DNA from: DATKXO01 sp035528995 | GTDB taxonomy: Bacteria > Planctomycetota > Phycisphaerae > UBA1845 | Assembly: GCA_035528995.1 (NCBI GenBank) | Contig: DATKXO010000458.1 | Span: 1-39,613 of the forward strand | Reading direction: 5' to 3' | Length of the DNA stretch: 39,613 bases | Translations under genes and position numbers: made by a program | Shown here: positions 15,280 through 24,805 of the stretch, piece after piece | How positions within the stretch are numbered: position 1 is the stretch's first letter | Layout: every line of letters begins with the position of its first letter | Notes under the pieces: model-generated | What the model saw: the letters and a program-made list of their open reading frames with translations, nothing else | Database searches by the model: none | Told to the model about the DNA's origin: nothing

Positions 15280-16716
15280 TCACCAGACCATTGTCAGGTA
15301 CTCGATGACCTCGCGGCAGTCGATCCACCACAGGATGGCAAGGACGAGCCAAGCGGCCACGACACAGATGGCAGCGGCCTTCCGCGTCCACCAGGGGCGT
15401 CCGAACCCGGCGGCGAAACCGGATGCGGCCACGATCAGGAACGGGTCGATCATCAGCCGGTAGCGGGACATGCCCATCAAGGGGGCGGCGGCGACGGCAA
15501 CGTAGACCACAATGGTGATGAGCAGCATCCGCCCGGTCGGGTCGCGCAGGGCGAGGAGCAGACCCGGTATGGCCCCGATCAGCACCAGGACGGGCAGGAA
15601 CACGGCGGCGATGAACAGGGGACGGCGGAGGCCCGGTTCGGCCAGCACTCCTTGATAACGCCCCAGGCCGTAGTGTCGCAGGAAGAACGACGTCGGTGCG
15701 ACCCAGTCGGCCACGCGCTTGACGCGACTTCTGGCCGTGTAGCCCGGGTGTTGCCGGGCGAATTCCAGGCCCTGTTGCGTGCTGCGCGTCAGACGGTCGA
15801 TGATGTTGGGCTTGTTGTCCGGGAGCCAGGCGGGCGGGGGATCGCCGACGAGCAGTTTCTGAAGGCTATCGTTGGCTTCGGCGAGTTGAGGTCGGTGCCG
15901 GCTGGGGTAGTCCAGGTTGTAGTAGTAGGCGTTGAGGCCCATGTAGACGTTCTTGCCCAGCGTGGCCCCGACGGGGACGAAGCGCCCGTAGACCTCGTGG
16001 TTCCGCAATGTCCACGGCGCGACCACGACGGCGACGGACAGCACGAACAGCACGGCGGAGGACAGCCTGTTTTGCAGGGAGAGGCGGGTGCGGCGGAGAA
16101 TCACCAGAACGCAGAGAACGGGGCACAGGTAGAGAGCCACTTCCTTGATGAGCAGGCCGACGCCGAAGAGCACACCGGCCCCGAGCAGGCGGAACGGGTG
16201 GGTGTCGGCGTCCTCGGCCTCCTGCCACCAGATCAGAAAGAGATAGACTGAAGCGGCAAAGACGGCGAGGAAGATCGTTTCGGGCCAGAGGTAATGCGTA
16301 AAGCCGATCAGGGGCAGGTAGCAGGCCCAGACGGCGCCGGCGATGACAGCGGCTCGCCGGTTGAAGAGCCGCAAGGCGGTCAGCATGATGACGGCGCCCA
16401 GCAGGCCGGAGACCAGGACCTGGAAGAGCTTCAGGGCGAACACGCCACCGGCACCAAACCAGTCGAGGGCGACGGCCACCACAAAGGGGTAGGCCGGCGG
16501 CCAGAGGTAATAGACGGCGTCGCTGTAGAAGCCGAAGTGATTCCAACAAGCCGCCAGGTAGAGGTAGTTCGATTCATCGGCGTGAGGCTGGAGGTCACCG
16601 GCCAGGAGGAGAACGATCAAGCGAACCGCCACGCCCAGAAGGGTCAGTGCGACGAGCCATCCGGGGAAACGAGACCCGGTCCGGGTGGCAGCCGGTTTTC
16701 TGCTGCGTGTGCCCAT
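15280..16716 (-). CDS. ArnT/PMT-like integral-membrane glycosyltransferase (GT-C fold)
   Basis: A 478-residue protein with about ten to eleven membrane helices. The first periplasmic loop carries HADESNYLYLA, the acidic DE-type catalytic motif of GT39/GT83-like enzymes. It is followed by YYLWPPAYPF, typical of the same loop. Such enzymes transfer sugars from polyprenyl-phosphate donors to lipid or protein on the outer face of the inner membrane. ATG 16716 is preferred to an upstream TTG (16728). It heads an operon with a small membrane protein and a sulfatase-fold enzyme, which suggests a glycolipid- or polysaccharide-modifying pathway (inferred). Confidence 0.85.
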   Translation of the reverse strand: MGTRSRKPAATRTGSRFPGWLVALTLLGVAVRLIVLLLAGDLQPHADESNYLYLAACWNHFGFYSDAVYYLWPPAYPFVVAVALDWFGAGGVFALKLFQVLVSGLLGAVIMLTALRLFNRRAAVIAGAVWACYLPLIGFTHYLWPETIFLAVFAASVYLFLIWWQEAEDADTHPFRLLGAGVLFGVGLLIKEVALYLCPVLCVLVILRRTRLSLQNRLSSAVLFVLSVAVVVAPWTLRNHEVYGRFVPVGATLGKNVYMGLNAYYYNLDYPSRHRPQLAEANDSLQKLLVGDPPPAWLPDNKPNIIDRLTRSTQQGLEFARQHPGYTARSRVKRVADWVAPTSFFLRHYGLGRYQGVLAEPGLRRPLFIAAVFLPVLVLIGAIPGLLLALRDPTGRMLLITIVVYVAVAAAPLMGMSRYRLMIDPFLIVAASGFAAGFGRPWWTRKAAAICVVAAWLVLAILWWIDCREVIEYLTMVW

Positions 16717-16788
16717 AGAGCCGACCAACGGAGGCGCCCATTCCCACCGGACAGCGGCCGGGCGGGGCGCCGGACCGTCTGCACGGTG

Positions 16789-16817
16789 ATTCTATAGTCA
16801 TCGGCAGCATCCCGAAA
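16789..16817 (-). promoter_or_regulatory. Candidate promoter of the glycosyltransferase operon
   Basis: On the minus strand TTTCGG (16817-16812) and TAGAAT (16794-16789) are 17 bases apart. It is placed about 75 bases before the ATG at 16716. The -35 match is moderate. Confidence 0.45.
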
Positions 16818-16880
16818 CGCTTGGCATGGGCGGTGGACCGGCGGCGAGTCACGGCGGGATCGTCGGGCATTCGCGGAGGG

Positions 16881-18758
16881 TCAGGTGCGTCTGGTGGACG
16901 CGACCCACTGGATCAGCAGCAGGGCGACGAAGGTGGTGGCCGCGGACGCCCAGCCGTAGGCGATGCGGCGGTTCAGGTTGGAGGGCGTGGTGTCCACGTG
17001 GCGGGAGATGAGATGGACGGCTTCGGGACGGACCGGGATTTTGCGTTGTTCCCGCAGCAGCGTCAGGGCGTCGCGGGTCTGCGCGATCTCGGTTTCGATC
17101 TCCAATGCGCGCCGCGCCGCCGCCTGGCCGGTCGCGGTGGCGCTGACGTAGTCATCGGCCAAGGGTGTGACGCTGTCGATCCGGTCCTGGAGCGCAAAGA
17201 TGGCCTCGAGGGCGACCCGCTCGCGGACCCGCAACTCGGTGCATCGTTGTTCCAGCTCGGCGATCCGGTCGTCGCGTTCCTTCTGGGCCTGCTGCCGGGC
17301 CTGCTGCTGGAGGCCCTGCTCGATCTCCTGCAGCCGGAGCTGTGTTCGTCGAGCCAATCCACGTGCGGCCTGGACGGCGGCAGCGAGGCGGAAATTGGCG
17401 CCGGTGCGCACGCTGGAGGCGGCGAACTCGAACTGATGATGCGCGGTCTGGAGCACGTGAAAGGCGCGGGTGAGGTCGGCCACCAGCACGTGGTGGCGAG
17501 CCTGATCATCCGACAGTTCGTTGAGTTCGCGAACCTGATCGCGGACGGTGGTCAGGGCGGCGGAGGCCTCGAAGAGGAAGTCGCCCAGGAGGTCGGTCAC
17601 CCGCTCCTGCCCGTCGAGCACGCGGGCAGCGGCGGGGTCCAGGTCATCCTGTTGCAGGGCGACGAACTCCCTGGTCCAACCCTGGGCGAACACGGCGAGC
17701 CGGCTGCGGTAGTCGGCTGCGGCCTGGATGGCCCGTTCCAGCGTGACCCGGTGAGCCCCGGTGGCTCCGGCGGTGTGCGGGTCCTGCCCGAGCTGCTCGA
17801 GTGCGGCGGCGGCGGCGATCAGCTCGTCGAGCAGGGGGGAGGCCTCCTGCCAGGTTTCGAGGAGCTGGGCCCGGGCGGCAGCCAACTGGACCCGCGTTTC
17901 GGCCCGGTCCTGCTGGAACTCGACTTCGGCGAGCAGGGCCCGTTCGCGCAGTGCGGGGTTGATGGGCGGGCGTTCGGGCAACGGTTTGGCCCGCAACTCG
18001 TCGAGTTCGCGCGTGGCGGCCGTCAGCCGGCCGTGCAGCTCATTGTGGGTCCGCCGGTGTCGGCCCAGGTCCCGGCGGGCCGAGTCGCGTGCGACCTTCG
18101 GATCGTCGCCGGCGGTCCGTGATCGCGTGTCGTGCGCCTGGCGCGTTGCCTGGGACAAGGTGCCCTCGAGGCGGGTGAGCCGGTCCTGGAGGATCCGCTC
18201 GCCCTCGGTGGGGTTGGCGCGGGCCGCCTGCGCGGCCCGCTCGAGCCGCTCCATGAACCGATCGGTCAACTCGGAGAGGGCAGCCTGACCTCTGTCCGCG
18301 TCGTTGGTCTGGATGTCAAGGCGCAGGGTTCCCAGGGCGGAATCGGCCGAGACGCTGGAAGTGACGCCGGAGCCGAACTCGTCCGAGGAGAACAGTTCGG
18401 CGGCGCATTCGAGCAGGTGCGTTCGATACGCGGGCGTGGCGTCGGCGTCTTCCTGCTGGAGATCGACGGAGAAGACGACGGTGCCGCGGTGCTCGAAGGG
18501 TCCGACGAGCACGACAGCGGTGCCGACCAGGGTGGACACCAGAACCAGGGGCACGATGCGGAGGCTGCCCATTGCGGTGCCGGGCTGGCGGCGGCGGAGC
18601 GCGTAGCCGGCTGTGGGCTCGCGGAGGTCCGACGGCTCGCCCTGTGGTCGGGCGGCGGCAGTGGACCCGGCGGACGCGCCAGAAGTGCCCTTGGGGCGCT
18701 TACGGCGTCCGCGTCCGGTCGTGGTAGGAGACACGTCAGCAGCCCCTTCGTGCTTCAC
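16881..18758 (-). CDS. Bitopic coiled-coil membrane protein, Wzz/chain-length-determinant-like topology
   Basis: About 625 residues from the chosen GTG. A basic Ser/Gly/Arg-rich cytoplasmic segment precedes a first membrane helix (LRIVPLVLVSTLVGTAVVLVG). A large extracytoplasmic part follows with long heptad-like helices rich in Glu, Arg, Gln and Ala (for example LQEIEQGLQQQARQQAQKER), then a second membrane helix (YGWASAATTFVALLLIQWVA) and a short basic tail. This two-helix frame around coiled coils resembles Wzz/GumC polysaccharide copolymerases, without an attached kinase. Start choice is uncertain: TTG 18869 abuts its GGGAG, while GTG 18758 has AAAGG about 11 bases upstream. It has its own promoter (18952-18980). 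Confidence 0.65.
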   Translation of the reverse strand: MKHEGAADVSPTTTGRGRRKRPKGTSGASAGSTAAARPQGEPSDLREPTAGYALRRRQPGTAMGSLRIVPLVLVSTLVGTAVVLVGPFEHRGTVVFSVDLQQEDADATPAYRTHLLECAAELFSSDEFGSGVTSSVSADSALGTLRLDIQTNDADRGQAALSELTDRFMERLERAAQAARANPTEGERILQDRLTRLEGTLSQATRQAHDTRSRTAGDDPKVARDSARRDLGRHRRTHNELHGRLTAATRELDELRAKPLPERPPINPALRERALLAEVEFQQDRAETRVQLAAARAQLLETWQEASPLLDELIAAAAALEQLGQDPHTAGATGAHRVTLERAIQAAADYRSRLAVFAQGWTREFVALQQDDLDPAAARVLDGQERVTDLLGDFLFEASAALTTVRDQVRELNELSDDQARHHVLVADLTRAFHVLQTAHHQFEFAASSVRTGANFRLAAAVQAARGLARRTQLRLQEIEQGLQQQARQQAQKERDDRIAELEQRCTELRVRERVALEAIFALQDRIDSVTPLADDYVSATATGQAAARRALEIETEIAQTRDALTLLREQRKIPVRPEAVHLISRHVDTTPSNLNRRIAYGWASAATTFVALLLIQWVASTRRT

Positions 18759-18951
18759 GACAACCGGGGACCTTTGGCGGAATTCCGGGGCGAGCACGGC
18801 CGGGCCTGGTGACTGTCGCGGAGGGTGGGCCGCGTCCGGGGGCCGCCGAACGGTGTCGGCAGACAGCAACTCCCGGCTGATTGGCTTCGCATGACTGGAG
18901 AGACTCCGTGGCGTGTCGGTTCTGAGAGGGTCCCGGATGTCCGTGGGGAGG

Positions 18952-18980
18952 ATTGTACCGTGGAGGCGTATGGTTCACAA
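18952..18980 (-). promoter_or_regulatory. Promoter for the coiled-coil membrane protein gene
   Basis: On the minus strand TTGTGA (18980-18975) and TACAAT (18957-18952) are 17 bases apart. It is divergent from the tRNA-Thr/tuf promoter. The gap between 18759 and 19296 holds these two promoters and no gene; a T-rich patch (19012-19040) lies between them. Confidence 0.6.
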
Positions 18981-19094
18981 GCATGCTGGAGGGAGGACGG
19001 CGGAGGTCAACTGTTAGTTTAGTTATTTTCTCAAGGTTTTGGGATGGGGGCTGGCGGCGGCACCCTCGTGGGAGGGCGTCGCGGATTTTTGCGT

Positions 19095-19122
19095 TTGACA
19101 GATTCGTAAACGTTTCTATACT
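19095..19122 (+). promoter_or_regulatory. Strong promoter of the tRNA-Thr/tuf transcription unit
   Basis: A consensus TTGACA (19095-19100) and TATACT (19117-19122) are 16 bases apart. The region around it is AT-rich compared with the rest of the window, as expected for a highly expressed stable-RNA and translation-factor operon. The tRNA begins about 170 bases downstream. Confidence 0.75.
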
Positions 19123-19296
19123 CGCCAAGTTCCAGGTGCGCTTGCTGCGCGGGGTAGCAACCTAACCTGCGGGCGAGACGGTACTTGGGCGCCGGGCGGC
19201 GTTCATCCAGGGGCACTACGGGTGTCTGGCGCGCGATCGAGACGCCAGGACAGAGGGCGTTCCGACGCGGCAGGTATGCTTCGTCGGTACCGAGGC

Positions 19297-19369
<73 letters not shown>

Positions 19370-19608
19370 TCCTGTCGGTGGTACAAACGCCTAGTGCGAT
19401 GGTGCGTGGCGTACTGTGCCGCGCGGAGCGCGAATGGCCAGGCACCGAGACTGCGGTCAGGCCCGCCGGTGTACGAGGGAGTCTGAAGGCCTTTGCGGCC
19501 ATGTCGGTGGGGCTGTTGGCTCGCCAGTTCCGCCCCCGGTAGCGTCGAGCGAGCGAGATTGAGCAACGCAAGAAAGCGGACCAACACACGAGTGGAGGAC
19601 TGTGACGG

Positions 19609-20829
<1,221 letters not shown>

Positions 20830-20884
20830 GGGCGAGACCGGCCGGCGAACCGGCGGGTCCCGATTCCGATAGCGAGGGGCACTC

Positions 20885-21052
20885 ATGGCCAAAGCGGCGA
20901 AGCGAGAATACGTCTGGCTCCAGTGTAAGGAGTGCAACGACCTGAACTACCGGACCTCGGTCAACGTGATGGGTGGGGTGCCCAAGCTCGAGCTGAGCAA
21001 GTTCTGCCGGCGACAACGCAAGCGGACCGTTCACAAGATCAAGCGCAAGTAG
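20885..21052 (+). CDS. rpmG: 50S ribosomal protein L33
   Basis: A 55-residue basic protein of the large subunit. It has the L33 pattern: REYVWLQCKEC, NYRTSVN, KLELSKFC and a basic C-terminus (VHKIKRK). The zinc ribbon is incomplete: the first CxxC (Cys14, Cys17) is present and Cys41 is kept, but the fourth ligand is Gln (CRRQ). The tuf-rpmG-trnW-secE order is the classical bacterial one and supports the assignment. Confidence 0.92.
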   Translation: MAKAAKREYVWLQCKECNDLNYRTSVNVMGGVPKLELSKFCRRQRKRTVHKIKRK

Positions 21053-21068
21053 CTTATCGGTGGTCTGG

Positions 21069-21141
21069 AGGAGTGTAGCTCAACTGGCAGAGCACCGGTT
21101 TCCAAAACCGGCGGTTGGGGGTTCGAGTCCCTCCACTCCTG
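21069..21141 (+). tRNA. tRNA-Trp (anticodon CCA)
   Basis: A 73-base cloverleaf: acceptor AGGAGTG/CACTCCT, D stem GCTC/GAGC, anticodon stem CCGGT/ACCGG with loop TTCCAAA (anticodon 21102-21104), T arm GGGGG-TTCGAGT-CCCTC, discriminator G. CCA is not encoded. It begins 16 bases after rpmG, the usual place between rpmG and secE in many bacteria. Confidence 0.96.
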
Positions 21142-21237
21142 TGGCAGGAGGGGTCCTGCGGCAGGAACGCGGTGGGACCGCCGGGCGGGTGATCGGGGGA
21201 GCGGAGGTTCCGGTCGGAGCGGGGGCGAGTTAAGGCG

Positions 21238-21867
21238 ATGGGCGAGTCACCGGTGGGAGACAGTGCGAAGCCCGAGTCGGGCGTTGGGTCGGCCGCCGTA
21301 GCCGCGCCGGGCCTGCCGCGCGAATCCAGGAAGCAGGCACAACGCGGGGGTTCAGCGAGGAAGATGGGCGAGAGCAGCGACTCGGATCGCAAGCGTGGCG
21401 GCCCACAGGCCCGCCGTTCGCCGTTGCAGGTGTACAAGCGGACGCAGGGCACGTACACCCGGTGGGGCACGTTCGCCGGCAGCGGCATTCTGATCCTGGC
21501 GGGGGCGCATTTCGTTCACGAGCAGCTATCGGTCTTCGTGGACCCGGCGAAGACGTACACGCTGTGGATCCAGAAAGGGATCCCGCTGATGCTGATCGCC
21601 GGGTTGGGCCTGCTGGTGTACTGGATCGCGTTCGTCAACCGGAAGGCCTGCGACTTCATGATCGCCACGGAAGGCGAGATGAAGAAGGTGAACTGGTCGT
21701 CGCGGCGCGAGATCGTGGGCTCGACCAAGGTGGTGATCGCCTTCACGCTGCTGCTGACCCTGATCCTCTTCGTGGTGGACATGATCTTCATGATGTTCTT
21801 CTCCTGGATCGGCGTGCTGCGTGAGGCACCGTCGCTCTGGCAGTTTGTGACCGGGGGTGGCACGTGA
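21238..21867 (+). CDS. secE: Preprotein translocase subunit SecE, extended form
   Basis: The 209-residue protein is far longer than minimal SecE (about 60-70 residues). The C-terminal third is the conserved core: EGEMKKVNWSSRREIVGSTK, the amphipathic helix and hinge, followed by the essential membrane helix (FTLLLTLILFVVDMIFMMFF). Two further hydrophobic helices precede it (about residues 80-95 and 115-131), as in three-helix SecE proteins. The first 65 residues are hydrophilic, charged and Ser/Gly/Arg-rich, and appear disordered. SecE clamps SecY in the translocon. The stop codon overlaps the nusG start by 4 bases. Confidence 0.9.
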   Translation: MGESPVGDSAKPESGVGSAAVAAPGLPRESRKQAQRGGSARKMGESSDSDRKRGGPQARRSPLQVYKRTQGTYTRWGTFAGSGILILAGAHFVHEQLSVFVDPAKTYTLWIQKGIPLMLIAGLGLLVYWIAFVNRKACDFMIATEGEMKKVNWSSRREIVGSTKVVIAFTLLLTLILFVVDMIFMMFFSWIGVLREAPSLWQFVTGGGT

Positions 21868-22445
21868 GCGATACACCGCCGCTATGCGCCCCGGGGATGC
21901 ACTGGTACGTGCTTCGGGTGGCGTCGAACAAGGAAGAGCAGGTTCGCGACGCACTGACCCGGAAGGTGAAGATCGAGGGGCTGGAGTCGCGGATCGGGCG
22001 CATCCTGGTGCCGACGCTCAAAGAGCGGCGCATGAAGGCCGGACAGGCGAAAATCCACGAGCGAAAGCTGTATCCGGGCTACGTGTTCGTGGAGATGGCC
22101 TGCGAGGAGGACGGCTCGATCGACGAGAAGGTCTGGTTCATGGTCAAGGAAACGACCGGTGTGGGGGACTTCATCGGTTCGGAGGGCAAGCCCACGGCCA
22201 TGCCGGACCACGACGTGGTCGGGATGCTGGCGGCCTCGGAGAAGGCCGAGGAGGAACCGACCCTGAGCGGGTTGGACTTCCACAAGGGTGACATGGTCAA
22301 GATCACCGACGGGAGCTTCGAGAGCTTCGAGGGCGAGGTGGAAAGCGTTGACGCGAAGCGGGGTACGATCACGGTGGTGCTGACCATCTTCGGGCGATCC
22401 ACTCCGGTTGACGTCGAGTACTGGCAGTTGGAGAAGGTTTCCTAG
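21864..22445 (+). CDS. nusG: Transcription termination/antitermination protein NusG
   Basis: A 193-residue protein with an NGN domain (MHWYVLRVASNKEEQVRDAL from residue 12, and LYPGYVFVEM) and a C-terminal KOW domain (KGDMVKITDGSFESFEGEVE ... IFGRSTPVDV). NusG binds the RNA polymerase clamp and links it to Rho or ribosomal protein S10. The GTG start lies in a GTGA overlap with secE, so the pair is translationally coupled. An in-frame ATG at residue 12 (21897) would start right at the NGN domain, but the overlap favours the GTG. Confidence 0.95.
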   Translation: MSDTPPLCAPGMHWYVLRVASNKEEQVRDALTRKVKIEGLESRIGRILVPTLKERRMKAGQAKIHERKLYPGYVFVEMACEEDGSIDEKVWFMVKETTGVGDFIGSEGKPTAMPDHDVVGMLAASEKAEEEPTLSGLDFHKGDMVKITDGSFESFEGEVESVDAKRGTITVVLTIFGRSTPVDVEYWQLEKVS

Positions 22446-22501
22446 GGTCGTGGCGTCGGCTGAGCGAACCGGGCCCGTGTGGCTGGAGTTCGGACTTTTC
22501 C

Positions 22502-22930
22502 ATGGCAAAGAAAGAAGTGACGGTGGTGTTGAATCTGCAGGCCCCCGGGGGGCAGGCCACACCGGGTCCGCCGATCGGGCCGGCCCTGGGTCAGCGCGGC
22601 GTCAACATCGGTCAGTTCGTGCAGCAGTTCAACGCCGCGACGGCGAGCCTGAACGGGATGCCGGTGGGCGTCTCGATCACGGTGTATGCGGACCGTTCGT
22701 TCACCTTCCAGGTGAAGAGCCCTCCGGCGGCGGTGCTGCTCAAGGACGCGGCGAAGCTGGAGAAAGCCAGCGGCACAGCGGGGAAGGAAACGGTCGGGGC
22801 GGTGACGCAGACTCAGGTCCGTGAGATCGCGGAGCGCAAGATCGCCGACCTGAACGCGGCGTCACTGGAGGCGGCCTGCCGGATGATCGAGGGGACGGCC
22901 CGATCGATGGGCATCGAGGTGACGGACTGA
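22502..22930 (+). CDS. rplK: 50S ribosomal protein L11
   Basis: The 142 residues match L11 throughout: the N-terminal QAPGGQATPGPPIGPALGQRGVNI loop (shortened here), which is the methylated and factor-contacting domain, and the rRNA-binding C-terminal half ending VGAVTQTQVREIAERKIADL and GTARSMGIEV. L11 forms the GTPase-associated stalk base with L10 and L12. It stands directly before rplA, as is usual; a GGAG site is about 13 bases before the ATG. Confidence 0.97.
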   Translation: MAKKEVTVVLNLQAPGGQATPGPPIGPALGQRGVNIGQFVQQFNAATASLNGMPVGVSITVYADRSFTFQVKSPPAAVLLKDAAKLEKASGTAGKETVGAVTQTQVREIAERKIADLNAASLEAACRMIEGTARSMGIEVTD

Positions 22931-22967
22931 CCGGGCCGAGATCGGCGCCGCACTGGAGAGCAGCGGG

Positions 22968-23693
22968 ATGCCAACCAAGAGCGTTCGCTTCAAGAAGCAG
23001 GTCGAGTTGGGCAACAAGTCCGGGGAGCCGGTGCCGGTCAATGAAGGCATCGCCCTGGTCAAGAAGATGGCGGCCGTCAGCGCCGACCGAAGCTACAAGA
23101 ACGGCCGGAAGCGCAAGGCGGTGGACCAGACGGTGGAGATCGCCGTGCATCTGGGCATCGACCCGCGTCAGGCGGATCAGATGCTGCGCGGTTCGATCTC
23201 GCTTCCGAAGGGCACCGGCCAGACCCAGCGGGTGATCGCGTTCTGCGACGGCGATATGATCGAGCAGGCCAAAGAGGCCGGTGCGATCGAAGCCGGGATC
23301 GACGAGCTGATCGAGAAGATCTCGAAGGGCTGGACGGACTTCGACGTGGCCATCGCCCATCCGCAGATGATGGGCAAGGTGGGCAAGTTGGGGCGGGTGC
23401 TCGGGCCGCAGGGCAAGATGCCCTCACCGAAGACGGGGACGGTCACGCCTGACGTTGCGACCGGGGTGAAGGAGTACACCGCCGGGAAGCTGGAGTACCG
23501 CAACGACGCCGGTGGGAACATCCACCTGCGGGTGGGGAAGGTGAGCTTCTCCGACGAAGACCTGCAGGAGAACATCGAGGCGCTGCTGGATCACCTGTTG
23601 AAGATCAAGCCGGCCACGGCCAAGGGAACGTATGTGCAGAGCGTTCACCTGTCGGCCCAGCAGACACCGTCCGTGCTGGTGGCGGTGGGCTAG
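22968..23693 (+). CDS. rplA: 50S ribosomal protein L1
   Basis: A 241-residue L1, the mobile stalk protein of the large subunit at the E site. Conserved pieces include NGRKRKAVDQTVEIAVHLGI, GKLGRVLGPQGKMPSPKTGT and the terminal VHLSAQQTPSVLVAVG. In many bacteria L1 represses its own rplK-rplA mRNA; a target hairpin was not clearly visible here. GGAG precedes the ATG. Confidence 0.97.
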   Translation: MPTKSVRFKKQVELGNKSGEPVPVNEGIALVKKMAAVSADRSYKNGRKRKAVDQTVEIAVHLGIDPRQADQMLRGSISLPKGTGQTQRVIAFCDGDMIEQAKEAGAIEAGIDELIEKISKGWTDFDVAIAHPQMMGKVGKLGRVLGPQGKMPSPKTGTVTPDVATGVKEYTAGKLEYRNDAGGNIHLRVGKVSFSDEDLQENIEALLDHLLKIKPATAKGTYVQSVHLSAQQTPSVLVAVG

Positions 23694-23736
23694 GGCCGCC
23701 CGCGGGCCTGAGGAACGAGAGGAGCCGGAACGAAGG

Positions 23737-24255
23737 ATGAGCAAGCCAGTCAAAGACCTGATCGCCTCGTCGTTCAAGTCGCACTACGAGGGCGTTCAGG
23801 ACGCCTGCGTGGTGGATCTGACGGGTCTGGACGTGCAGCGCACGCAGCAACTTCGGAGTGACCTGCGGAGCAAGTCGATGCGTTTGCAGGTGGTCAAGAA
23901 CTCCCTGGCCCGTCGGGCGTTTGCCGGGAGTCCGCTGGCGCCACTCGGGGAGCGGCTGCGTGGGCCTTGCGCTCTGGTCACCGGTGGTGACTCGGTCATC
24001 GAGGTGGCCAAGACTCTGGCGCACTGGGCTAAGGAGCTGGGCGACATCGCCCTGAAAGAGGCGATGGTGGATGGTGACCCGGCGCTGCTGACGGTGCTCG
24101 AGGTCTCGCGGATGAAGAGCCGGCACGAGCTGATCGGCGAGGCGGCCATGCTGGTCTCGTCGCCGGGACGGGCTCTGGCCGGCTGCGTCGGGGGACCGGC
24201 GAGGCGGATCGCGGGCTGCCTGAAGGCGCTGGCGGATCGGGAGGAAGCGGCCTGA
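23737..24255 (+). CDS. rplJ: 50S ribosomal protein L10
   Basis: 172 residues. The N-terminal rRNA-binding domain is typical (VVDLTGLDVQRTQQLRSDLR, LQVVKNSLARRAF), and the C-terminal helix that carries L12 dimers is present (ARRIAGCLKALADREEAA). The ATG at 23737 is chosen because it begins the conserved MSKPVKDLI; upstream in-frame codons overlap rplA and are not coding in character. Confidence 0.95.
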   Translation: MSKPVKDLIASSFKSHYEGVQDACVVDLTGLDVQRTQQLRSDLRSKSMRLQVVKNSLARRAFAGSPLAPLGERLRGPCALVTGGDSVIEVAKTLAHWAKELGDIALKEAMVDGDPALLTVLEVSRMKSRHELIGEAAMLVSSPGRALAGCVGGPARRIAGCLKALADREEAA

Positions 24256-24343
24256 CGCGCCGGGGCATAGGGCTTGGCCGTGGAGGCGTTTTGGTAAACG
24301 ATTGAAGCGCACGGAGCGAGTGGTTCGCATCGGCGAATGAAAT

Positions 24344-24362
24344 GGCCCGCGTGTGGCGGGCC
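24344..24362. repeat. Hairpin in the rplJ-rplL spacer
   Basis: GGCCCGC (24344-24350) pairs perfectly with GCGGGCC (24356-24362) around GTGTG. It lies in the 148-base gap between rplJ and rplL, 42 bases before the rplL start, with no T tract. L12 is needed at about four or more copies per L10, so a structure here could raise rplL translation or mark RNA processing (inferred). Confidence 0.55.
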
Positions 24363-24403
24363 GCCTGTCGGTCCGGCGAGCGAAACTGAAGGAGTCTGGG
24401 GTA

Positions 24404-24805
24404 ATGGCAGAAGCGCCTGCTAAGGAGTTCAGTCCGGAGATCAACGAGCTGGCCGAGAAGCTGGTGAGCCTGAGCGTCAAGGACGCGCAGTCCCTGGTCG
24501 ACTGCTTGAAAGAGCAGCACGGCATCGAGCCGGCGGGTGGCGTGGTCATGGCGGCCGGCGCCGGCGTTGGGGAGGCACCGGCCGAGGAGGAGAAGACCTC
24601 CTTCGACGTGATTCTGGCAGCCATCGGCGATAAGAAGATCCAGGTGATCAAGGTGGTGCGGTCGGCCACCAGCCTGGGGCTCAAAGAGGCCAAGGACCTG
24701 GTGGACAGCGCGCCCAAGGCGGTCAAGGAAGGGGTGTCGAAAGAGGACGCCGAGTCGCTCAAGAGGGAGCTGGAAGAGGCAGGCGCGGTGGTCGAGATCA
24801 AGTAG
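24404..24805 (+). CDS. rplL: 50S ribosomal protein L7/L12
   Basis: A 133-residue stalk protein. It has the N-terminal dimerisation domain (EINELAEKLVSLSVKDAQSL), an Ala/Gly-rich hinge (about 45-66), and the C-terminal factor-binding domain (KTSFDVILAAIGDKKIQVIK, TSLGLKEAKDLVDSAPKAVK, LEEAGAVVEIK). GAAGGAG (24388-24394) is a strong ribosome-binding site, in keeping with high output. Confidence 0.97.
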   Translation: MAEAPAKEFSPEINELAEKLVSLSVKDAQSLVDCLKEQHGIEPAGGVVMAAGAGVGEAPAEEEKTSFDVILAAIGDKKIQVIKVVRSATSLGLKEAKDLVDSAPKAVKEGVSKEDAESLKRELEEAGAVVEIK

